From contig NZ_MUMI01000062.1 of assembly GCF_002155975.1 (NCBI RefSeq), positions 1 to 54,143 of the forward strand: DNA of 54,143 bases, in the 5' to 3' direction. A program made the translations under genes and the position numbers. The DNA is from Amycolatopsis kentuckyensis (GTDB lineage Bacteria; Actinomycetota; Actinomycetes; Mycobacteriales; Pseudonocardiaceae). This document shows, one piece after another, positions 47,725 through 54,143 of this stretch (position 1 is its first letter; each line of letters begins with the position of its first letter). The notes below the pieces were generated by a model that was given only the letters and a program-made list of their open reading frames with translations, did no database searches and was not told the DNA's origin.

Positions 47725-50265
47725 TCAGTCCGCTCCGCAGCAGCGGCGGATGGCGTCCTCGGTCAGCGGGCCGTGCCCGGGGTGGCCGACGACCGCGCGC
47801 AGCTCCTTGCTCCGGACCACGTCGAGCAGGTGCTCCGGGAACAGATCGGGGCTCCACTGCGGCTCCCGGATCCCGAGGACCGAAGCCGGTTGGCGGTGCA
47901 GGTGGTCGGCGACCGCCGGCCAGCGGACCCGCAGGACGGCCCACAACGCCAGCAGCCCCGTCTCGGGTGTGTTGCCTTCGAGCGTCCGGACCGCGCGCAG
48001 GATGCTGTAGGTGTTGAGGAAGAGCTTGATCTCCCGGGGATTGCCGCCGATCAGCGGAGCGAACTTCCGCAGCATGTGCTCGGTGTTCGTCTGGGTCTCC
48101 GGCGCGGCCACCGCACGGACCGCGTCGACGGCCACGACGTCGCGGATCTCCGGTTCGGTGACGGCGTCCAGGGCCGCCAGAATCCGGCCTTCGTCGCCGG
48201 CCGCGGCTTGGATCTTCGCCCTGGCTTCGACGGCGGCGGCAGCCTTCTGCAGCTCCGCTTCGCCGTCGGGGACGTCGAGGAGGTGTCCCAGGAACCGGCG
48301 CCGGCCCGCGCTGCCCAGCGCGGGCATCGGCACGGTCAGCTGGAACAGCTTGTCCATGAACTGGTAGCCCAGCGCGCCCGCCGCCCGCCGCCCGTCACTG
48401 TCGAACTCCAGGTACGACGTGGTGAAACTTTGCCGGATCCAATACCCGTCGGCGCTCACGACGACGTAGGCCGCCCGGGAGTTCCCGCTGCGGCCGCGAT
48501 GCCTCCCGGGGGTGTCCCGGAGCAGGGTCTGGACCGCTTCGAGGACCTCGACCACGTAGTCGTGCTTGCACCGGTCGAGGTCGTCGATGAACAGCACGAT
48601 CGGCTTGCCGGACTGCCTGAGCAGCCAGTCGAAGTGCTCGGCGACCCGGCCCATCGGGTTCGCGCCGGTTTGCTCGAACAGCCGGGCACCGCCGGCCGAA
48701 TCCCACAGGAGGACCCGGCCGGCCACCCGGACACCGGGCCACAGCACGCCGACCGCCGCGATCGCCGAGAGTGCCACCTTCAGCCACTCCGAACCGGGCT
48801 GCTGGGTACCGACGACCGCGCGGACGAGCAGGCCGATCCCGCCTGCGCCCAGGAGCAGCAGGATGGCCGACAGCACGAACGGTGCCCCGGAGCGCCGGGC
48901 CCGTGCGGCCAGCTCCTTGACCTTGAGCCTCCGCCGCGCCCACCAGCCCCGGTCCTGCACGATCGCGTTGCGGACCGCGGTGAGCAGCGCCCACCACGGC
49001 GGGGACAGCCGGGACTGCTGCCAGGCGTCGAACGGGGTGACGAGCAGGCCTTCACCGGCGAGCCGCCGTCCCAGCAGGCCCAGGAGCGTGCTCTTGCCGG
49101 CGCCCCACTCGCCGTCCACGTGCACGATCAGCGACGTGCCGGGGTGCCGCTCCCGGGTTTCGGTGATCCGCGTCGCGAGCACTTCCGCCAGCGCATCCCG
49201 TTTGAGCAGGTCGATCTCCGTCGGCGTGTCGGTGGTCCAGTCGACATCGGACTTCTCCTGGACGCCGGGCCGCTCGGGCTCCGCTTCGATCGGCAAGGTG
49301 TCGCGGGCGACCTGGTCGACCAGGACGGCGTTCGCCGGCACATCTTCCGCCGCTGCCCGCTGGAAGGTCTGGCGGCAAAGCCTGATCACGGTGCGCACGT
49401 TGCCGCCGGACAGTTCCACGAGGTGCGAGACGGCCTCTTCGGTGAACGGCTCGAGGCGATAACGTCCCGAAGACAACCCCTGCGCCTGCACGATGAGCGC
49501 CCGGACATCCTCCACCCCGAACGGAGTCATCGCGATCACCTGGCCGACGCGCCGACGGATGTCCGCACCGAGCTGCTCGAGCAAGTCCGGGGTTCCCAGC
49601 AGGACGAGCATGACCCCCGACGTGGAAACCACTTCGAGCAGCGACCTGAACTCGCTCAGCTGCACTACCCGCACGTCGTCGAGCATGACCAGCAGTTTCC
49701 GGCGCAGGGCACCGTGCAGCTGGGCGATCGAAACCATGGCGTTCAACGCCGCGGCTTCCGAGTCGATCACCCAGGTGATTCCCTCGTCGAGCAGGTTCTC
49801 GTCGGGCGGGTGACCGGTGAGCCAGTCCCAGGCCGCCGTCTTGAGGTCGGCTTGCCCGAGCATCGAGAGCGCACTGAGGAAATCCAGGTCCGAAACGGAT
49901 TCGCGGAGTTTCCGGTCGGCTTTGCCCGACAGGTCGACGAAATAGTCGATGCCCAGTTGGTTCACCAGACGCAGGTACGTTTCCCGGAACGTGGTCCCCG
50001 CCTCCAGGTACACACTGGTGATGAGAGGGTGGATCACCGACCGCACCAGGCCCATGGCCGTGTGGGTCTTCCCGGTGCCGTGCTCCCCGACGACGACGAC
50101 CGTGTTGCCCTGACCCGCGGATTCGCGGAGGTAGTCGTCGAGGCAGCCACGGATCCGGCGAAACGGTTCCGTTTCGATCGTGAACTCGGGAACGCGAAAG
50201 GGGGTGGCGACCGCTATCGGGGAAAACGGGTTCCCGGGCGGGGCCTTCTCGTTCTCGACGCTCAT
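47725..50265 (-). CDS. AAA (ExeA/Orc-like) ATPase fused to a membrane-inserted KAP-family NTPase
   Basis: The product has 846 residues with two P-loop modules. Module 1 (30-330): Walker A GEHGTGKT at 60-67, Walker B LLVMLDDV at 191-198, then the sensor/lid part (LLGTPDLLEQLGADIRRRVG, GGNVRTVIRLCRQTF) as in ExeA/TniB/Orc-like switches. Module 2 (350-760) is a KAP NTPase: Walker A GEWGAGKS at 385-392, the KAP signature FDAWQQSRLSPPWWALL, two membrane helices (about 462-485 and 494-516) inserted before Walker B (IVLFIDDLDRCKHD, 556-569), and NPREIKLFLN. KAP proteins include the phage-exclusion protein PifA. It is a single-gene unit with no restriction or toxin gene beside it. A two-ATPase membrane switch of this kind could sense infection or manage membrane complexes; defence is an inference. 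Confidence 0.85.
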   Translation of the reverse strand: MSVENEKAPPGNPFSPIAVATPFRVPEFTIETEPFRRIRGCLDDYLRESAGQGNTVVVVGEHGTGKTHTAMGLVRSVIHPLITSVYLEAGTTFRETYLRLVNQLGIDYFVDLSGKADRKLRESVSDLDFLSALSMLGQADLKTAAWDWLTGHPPDENLLDEGITWVIDSEAAALNAMVSIAQLHGALRRKLLVMLDDVRVVQLSEFRSLLEVVSTSGVMLVLLGTPDLLEQLGADIRRRVGQVIAMTPFGVEDVRALIVQAQGLSSGRYRLEPFTEEAVSHLVELSGGNVRTVIRLCRQTFQRAAAEDVPANAVLVDQVARDTLPIEAEPERPGVQEKSDVDWTTDTPTEIDLLKRDALAEVLATRITETRERHPGTSLIVHVDGEWGAGKSTLLGLLGRRLAGEGLLVTPFDAWQQSRLSPPWWALLTAVRNAIVQDRGWWARRRLKVKELAARARRSGAPFVLSAILLLLGAGGIGLLVRAVVGTQQPGSEWLKVALSAIAAVGVLWPGVRVAGRVLLWDSAGGARLFEQTGANPMGRVAEHFDWLLRQSGKPIVLFIDDLDRCKHDYVVEVLEAVQTLLRDTPGRHRGRSGNSRAAYVVVSADGYWIRQSFTTSYLEFDSDGRRAAGALGYQFMDKLFQLTVPMPALGSAGRRRFLGHLLDVPDGEAELQKAAAAVEARAKIQAAAGDEGRILAALDAVTEPEIRDVVAVDAVRAVAAPETQTNTEHMLRKFAPLIGGNPREIKLFLNTYSILRAVRTLEGNTPETGLLALWAVLRVRWPAVADHLHRQPASVLGIREPQWSPDLFPEHLLDVVRSKELRAVVGHPGHGPLTEDAIRRCCGAD

Positions 50266-50332
50266 GGTCTTCCGGGTGCAGGGGCGGACACGTCAGCGGA
50301 AGTATGCCCGTCGTCCCCGGGAGGAGAAAAGC

Positions 50333-52057
50333 CTAGCCCGTCGTACGGCGGGTGCCATCGCCCTGGGGCTCGGTCCACCCGGCCGCGTCCAGGCGTTCCA
50401 GCAGCGGAATCATGACCCGGCGCGTGCTGTCGAGGGCTTTGCGGGCTTCCGAGACCGTGAACGGCTGCGACACCCGGCGCAACTCCGCCACCGCCCGCTC
50501 TTCCGCGTCCGGACCGAGCACGACCCCCTCGGCGACCGCGGTCAGCCGGCCGAGCCGGACGGCCGCCGCCAGCTCTCGGCGGCCGAGGCCCAGCGCACGC
50601 AGCTCGTCCGCCTCCGGCGCCCGGAACGGGTGCTCCGCGAGCCGCTCCACCACCACCTCGAGCGCCTTCTCCACGGCCGGGGCGAGGCCGGCGCCGGGAC
50701 GGCGGACCAGCCCGCCCGCCACCTCGAAGCCGGTGCCCCGCAGCACCGGCACGACCAGCTCGGCGGCCGGCAGCCCGAGCCGCTGCCGCAACGCCTCCGC
50801 CGGCACGCCCGCCGCCGTGCGGTCCCACTCGCCCACCACCGAGGCCGCCTGCTCGCGCACCGCCGCCAGCCGCTCCGCGTCCGCACACCACTCGCCCAAC
50901 CGCTCCCCCGTCGGCCGCAGGCCCATCGCCGCGAACTCCCCGGCACGCACGAAACCCTTGCGCCGCAAGTACGTCCGGGCGAGGTCGGGGTCGGCCAGCG
51001 CGCGGCCGCGCGCCCGCGCCGCGCCCCGGCGGGACAACGCGGGCGGGTCGATGTCGAGGACGTCGAACCCGGCCGCGATCCGGTGCTCGCCGGGATCGCG
51101 CACCAGGCCACGGTCCCCCGTGCGCAGCGGCAGCGCGGTGGCCGTGGTGAGCCGCGCGGTGTCCGTCCCGAGTGGACGGACGCGGACCGGCACCGCCGCC
51201 GTACCCAGGTGCAGCACCAGCTCGCGGTGCAGGTCCGCCGCGGCCGCGCCGCGCAGGCGGACGTCGAACTCGGCCGTGCTGCGCCAGCGGCCCGGAGCGA
51301 GCAGGACGTCGCCGCGGCGGACGTCGGCGCGCGCGGTGCCGCGCAGGTTCACCGCGACCCGGGCCACCGCGCCGACGCGGTCACGCGGTTCGCCGAGCGC
51401 CTGCAGCGCCCGGACCGTCACCCGGGCCGGCCCCAGCAGCAGCTCGTCGCCCGCGGCGATGGTGCCCGCGGCGAGGGTGCCGGTGACGACCGTGCCGGCT
51501 CCGGAAACCGTGAACGCGCGGTCGATCCACAGCCGGACGTCGGCGTCCGGATCGGGGGCGGGCAGCCCGGCCGTGAGTTCGCCGATCGCCGTGCGCAGGC
51601 GGTCGAGGCCGGCGCCCGTCGTGCCGCTGACGGCGACGCTCGGGACGGCACCCAGCGACGTCGCGGCGATCTCCCGCAGCGCCGAGGCCGTCGCCGTGGC
51701 CGGGTCGGCGCGGTCGGCCTTGGTGACGACCAGCAGGCCGCGGCGGACGCCGAACGCGTCCAGCGCCGCGAGGTGCTCGGCCGACTGCGGCATCCAGCCC
51801 TCGTCCGCGGCGACGGCGAACAGCACCGCCGGGGCCGGCCCCGCGCCGGCGAGCATGTTCGGCACGAACCGCTCGTGGCCCGGCACGTCGACGAACGCGA
51901 CGTCCTCCTCGCCGATCCGGGTCCAGGCGAAGCCGAGGTCGATGGTGAGGCCGCGGCGGCGTTCCTCGGCCCACCGGTCCGGTTCCATCCCGGTCAGCCG
52001 CCGCACCAGCGTGGACTTGCCGTGGTCGACGTGCCCGGCGGTGACGATCACCCGCAT
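50333..52057 (-). CDS. selB: Selenocysteine-specific elongation factor SelB
   Basis: The product has 574 residues. An EF-Tu-like GTPase forms the N-terminus (G1 GHVDHGKST 8-16, then DLGFAWTRI and VDVPGHERFVPNMLAGAGPA with DVPGH, and VTKADRAD). Beta-barrel domains 2 and 3 follow, then a C-terminal run of winged helices (last one FTVSEARKALDSTRRVMIPL LERLDAAG) that bind the SECIS hairpin of the mRNA. It delivers Sec-tRNA to UGA codons. The start overlaps the end of selA by 10 bases, so the two are coupled. No selenoprotein gene with an in-frame UGA is visible in this window. Confidence 0.96.
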   Translation of the reverse strand: MRVIVTAGHVDHGKSTLVRRLTGMEPDRWAEERRRGLTIDLGFAWTRIGEEDVAFVDVPGHERFVPNMLAGAGPAPAVLFAVAADEGWMPQSAEHLAALDAFGVRRGLLVVTKADRADPATATASALREIAATSLGAVPSVAVSGTTGAGLDRLRTAIGELTAGLPAPDPDADVRLWIDRAFTVSGAGTVVTGTLAAGTIAAGDELLLGPARVTVRALQALGEPRDRVGAVARVAVNLRGTARADVRRGDVLLAPGRWRSTAEFDVRLRGAAAADLHRELVLHLGTAAVPVRVRPLGTDTARLTTATALPLRTGDRGLVRDPGEHRIAAGFDVLDIDPPALSRRGAARARGRALADPDLARTYLRRKGFVRAGEFAAMGLRPTGERLGEWCADAERLAAVREQAASVVGEWDRTAAGVPAEALRQRLGLPAAELVVPVLRGTGFEVAGGLVRRPGAGLAPAVEKALEVVVERLAEHPFRAPEADELRALGLGRRELAAAVRLGRLTAVAEGVVLGPDAEERAVAELRRVSQPFTVSEARKALDSTRRVMIPLLERLDAAGWTEPQGDGTRRTTG

Positions 52058-53331
52058 CGGCGGACGGCTTCCCGCAGCTTCGCGTCTTCGTCCGGCCGCA
52101 CGGTCCGCAGGTCGAGCAGGCAGCGGTCCTTGACGACCCGGCCGGCCACCGCGGGCTCGCCCGTGCGCAGCGCGGCCGCGTACCGGGCGGGCAGGCTCAC
52201 CGCGACACTGGGCAGTTCCACGCCGGGCGCGCCGCCGCCACCGACGGCCGCCACCGACGCGACCACGACAGCGTCGATGTCCCCGAGGGCCTCGACCAGC
52301 GCTTCGGCGCGTTCCCGCAAGCTCGCGACGGACACTTCGAGCGCGGCGCGCACCGGCGGCGCCGGCCCGCGCAGCGTCGCTTCGAGGGCGGCGAGGGTCA
52401 GCTTGTCGACGCGCAGGGCGCGGGCGGCCGGGTGCCGCCGCAGCCGTTCGACGACGTCCGCGGCGCCGAGCAGCAGGCCGGCCTGCGGGCCGCCGAGCAG
52501 CTTGTCACCGCTGGCCGTGACGATCGTGGCACCCGCCCGCAGCGCGCTCGCCGCGTCCGGTTCGTCCGGCAGGAGCGGGTGCGGGGCCAGCAGGCCGGAG
52601 CCGATGTCGGCGACCAGCGGCACGCCGAGCCCGGCCAGTTCGCCGAGTGCCGCTTCCGCGGTGAACCCGGTGACGCGGTAGTTCGACGGGTGGACCTTGA
52701 GCACGAACCCGGTGTCCGGGCCGATCGCCGCGGCATAGTCCCCGGCGGTCGTCCGGTTGGTGGTCCCGACCTCGCGCAGCCGCGCGCCGGCCGACTCCAG
52801 GAGGTCCGGGATGCGGAAGCCGTCGCCGATCTCGACCAGCTCGCCCCGGCTGACGACGATTTCCCGGCCCGGGGCGAGGGCGAGCGCGCAGAGCAGCAGG
52901 GCGGCCGCGTTGTTGTTGACCACGTGCACCGCGCCGGCGTCGGGCACGGCCGCCTGCAGCGCCGCGAGGGCGCCGCGGCCGCGCCGGGCCCGGTCCCCGG
53001 TCGCGAGGTCGAATTCGACGTCGGTGGCGCCGCCGGCCGCGGCGAGGGCGTCGAGCGCGGCGGCCGAAAGCGGGGCCCGGCCGAGGTTGGTGTGCACGAC
53101 GACGCCGGTCGCGTTGACCACCGGCCGCAGCGAGGACGCGCTCGCCGGCAGCCGGGTCAACACGGTGTCGACGACGTCGCCGGGGGCGATCTCCCCCGCC
53201 CGGGCCGCCTGCTGGACGTCGTTGACCACCGATTTCACCAGGTCACGCCCGAGCGTCCCGGCGGCCTTGGCGATCCGGGGCTCGGCCAGGAGCGCATCGG
53301 TCCGCGGGATCGCGCGGCGCGGGTCAGGCAT
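52048..53331 (-). CDS. selA: L-seryl-tRNA(Sec) selenium transferase SelA
   Basis: The product has 427 residues of the PLP fold-type I family: PRRAIPRTDALLAEPRIAKA at the start, VNATGVVVHTNLGRAPLS (family signature), VNNNAAALLLCALAL, LVADIGSGLLAPHPLLPDEP and VTASGDKLLGGPQAGLLLG with the PLP-binding Lys. It turns Ser-tRNA(Sec) into Sec-tRNA(Sec) using selenophosphate. There is no ribosome site of its own: the ATG at 53331 begins on the final A of the CCA end of tRNA-Sec. Cutting the tRNA from a joint transcript would remove the 5' end of selA, leaving it leaderless or damaged, so separate start or coupled processing must be considered. Confidence 0.96.
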   Translation of the reverse strand: MPDPRRAIPRTDALLAEPRIAKAAGTLGRDLVKSVVNDVQQAARAGEIAPGDVVDTVLTRLPASASSLRPVVNATGVVVHTNLGRAPLSAAALDALAAAGGATDVEFDLATGDRARRGRGALAALQAAVPDAGAVHVVNNNAAALLLCALALAPGREIVVSRGELVEIGDGFRIPDLLESAGARLREVGTTNRTTAGDYAAAIGPDTGFVLKVHPSNYRVTGFTAEAALGELAGLGVPLVADIGSGLLAPHPLLPDEPDAASALRAGATIVTASGDKLLGGPQAGLLLGAADVVERLRRHPAARALRVDKLTLAALEATLRGPAPPVRAALEVSVASLRERAEALVEALGDIDAVVVASVAAVGGGGAPGVELPSVAVSLPARYAAALRTGEPAVAGRVVKDRCLLDLRTVRPDEDAKLREAVRRCG

Positions 53332-53425
53332 GGCGGAGGCGGACGGGAATCGAACCCGCCAGCGGCAGTACCTGCCGTTCGACGGTTTTGAAGACCGCGC
53401 CGGTCACCAGGCCGGATACGCCTCC
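53331..53425 (-). tRNA. selC: tRNA-Sec (anticodon TCA)
   Basis: A 95-base minus-strand tRNA with the features of selenocysteine tRNA: acceptor GGAGGCG/CGCCTCC, D-arm CCGG...CCGG, anticodon loop CTTCAAA with TCA at 53391-53389, a long variable arm (GGCAG-GTA-CTGCC) and T-loop TTCGATT. The discriminator is G and CCA is encoded (53333-53331). The last A is also the first base of the selA start codon. It lies between selA and divergent selD. Confidence 0.93.
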
Positions 53426-53479
53426 CTGCACCATGGCAGCCATCCTGCCAAGTTCGCGCCCGCCGGGCACGATGAAAGC

Positions 53480-54143
53480 GTGGGCTACCGACTGACGCAG
53501 TACGCGCACGGCGGCGGCTGCGCGTGCAAGATCCCGCCGGGCGAACTGGAAGCGGCGGTGGCCGGCCTGACCGGCGCCGCGCCCGTTTCACCGCCGGGCG
53601 AGCTGCTCGTGGGCCTCGACACCGGCGACGACGCGGCCGCCGTCCGGATTTCCGGCGACACCGCGCTGATCGCCACCACGGACTTCTTCACCCCGGTCGT
53701 CGACGACGCCTACGACTGGGGCCGGATCGCCGCGGCCAACGCGCTGTCCGACGTCTACGCCATGGGCGGCACGCCGGTGGTGGCGGTCAACCTGCTCGGC
53801 TGGCCGCGGGAGACGCTGCCGTTCGAGCTGGCCGCCGAGGTCCTGCGCGGCGGCCTCGACGTCTGCGCCGAGGCCGGCTGCCACCTGGCCGGCGGGCACA
53901 GCATCGACGACCCGGAGCCGAAGTACGGGCTCGCGGTGACCGGCGTCGCGGATCCCTCGCGGCTGCTGCGCAACGACGCGGGCCGCGCGGGCGTGCCGCT
54001 GACCCTGACCAAGCCGCTCGGCATCGGCGTGCTCAACTCGCGGCACAAGGCCACCGGCGAACGGTTCCCGCAGGCCATCGAGGCGATGACGACGCTGAAC
54101 GCGCCGGCGGCCCGGGCCGCGCTCGCCGCCGGGGCCGTGTGCG
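53480..54143 (+). CDS. selD: Selenide, water dikinase SelD (partial, runs off the window)
   Basis: The 221 visible codons from GTG 53480 read GYRLTQYAHGGGCACKIPPG, with catalytic Cys14 (Cys in place of Sec) and Lys17, then LDTGDDAAAVRI, TTDFFTPVVDDAYDWGRIAA, ANALSDVYAMGG and AGGHSIDDPEPKYGLAVTG. It makes selenophosphate from selenide and ATP for SelA. The candidate -10 CACGAT (53468-53473) ends six bases before the GTG and there is no ribosome site, so the mRNA is probably leaderless. The gene continues past 54143. It is divergent from tRNA-Sec/selA/selB and completes the selenocysteine set. Confidence 0.95.
   Translation, partial: MGYRLTQYAHGGGCACKIPPGELEAAVAGLTGAAPVSPPGELLVGLDTGDDAAAVRISGDTALIATTDFFTPVVDDAYDWGRIAAANALSDVYAMGGTPVVAVNLLGWPRETLPFELAAEVLRGGLDVCAEAGCHLAGGHSIDDPEPKYGLAVTGVADPSRLLRNDAGRAGVPLTLTKPLGIGVLNSRHKATGERFPQAIEAMTTLNAPAARAALAAGAVC

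Noticed and set aside
47194..52681. Long plus-strand frames over the KAP ATPase, selB and selA genes
   Set aside because: Antisense shadows; the minus strand carries full-length family members with all motifs.
1..54143. CRISPR arrays, rRNA genes, intact insertion sequences, prophage genes or an origin of replication
   Set aside because: No regularly spaced repeats, no rRNA-like sequence and no complete transposase, integrase or dnaA-box cluster were seen; only one transposase remnant at 26078-26140.

Overview
The window is high-GC actinobacterial DNA. The protein families, the frequent GTG/TTG starts, several apparently leaderless starts, an ECF42-type sigma factor beside a YCII/DGPF gene, a CsbD protein and a modular type I PKS all suggest a filamentous actinomycete, most likely Pseudonocardiaceae (Amycolatopsis-like). 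That placement is inference; no ribosomal marker is present.

Left end (1-1.9 kb): a graveyard of decayed genes. A probable pterin-4a-carbinolamine dehydratase remnant is split by a SnoaL-like fragment lying between two identical 11-bp repeats. A PadR regulator and an NADPH:quinone-reductase-like gene follow, both frameshifted, and the second is cut off at the end of the PKS gene. 1.9-10.4 kb: a minus-strand pair, a secreted DUF6351-type protein and a single-module PKS (acyl ligase-ACP-KS-AT-DH-KR-ACP, no thioesterase).

11.4-22.6 kb is the most coherent system. A minus-strand operon (SIS-domain isomerase/deaminase, sugar kinase, DMT transporter, PfkB kinase, class II aldolase) diverges from a DeoR regulator. 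The regulator is followed on the plus strand by a secreted GH114 polygalactosaminidase, a sugar ABC importer without its own ATPase, and a GH4 enzyme with the CHSV signature of alpha-galactosidases. Two near-identical imperfect inverted repeats, one in each promoter region flanking deoR, tie the two arms together. I read this as uptake and catabolism of an alpha-1,4-galactosamine/galactose polymer (fungal galactosaminogalactan or a Pel-like polymer) through tagatose phosphates.

22.6-30 kb: an ECF sigma/YCII/reductase operon, an aldo-keto reductase, an IS5-type transposase remnant beside a lower-GC secreted protein, a ClpX-type zinc-finger protein, an SGNH hydrolase, a GerW-like protein and a GH25 muramidase. 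30-34 kb: a two-gene operon of a GT4-GT2 fusion and a HemN-like radical SAM protein. 34-41.6 kb: a NarL-type two-component system, a membrane protein, a frameshifted DJ-1/PfpI protein and a secreted GH78 rhamnosidase behind a LacI-type operator. 41.6-47.6 kb: an unusual cytochrome P450, a double zinc-finger protein, a cation/proton antiporter, CsbD, a haloacetate-dehalogenase-like hydrolase and an SDR protein missing most of its catalytic residues, divergent from a MmyB-type regulator.

47.7-50.3 kb: a fused AAA plus KAP P-loop ATPase with membrane segments. 50.3 kb to the end: the selenocysteine machinery, selB, selA and tRNA-Sec on the minus strand and divergent selD, which runs off the window. 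The encoded CCA end of tRNA-Sec shares a base with the selA start codon.
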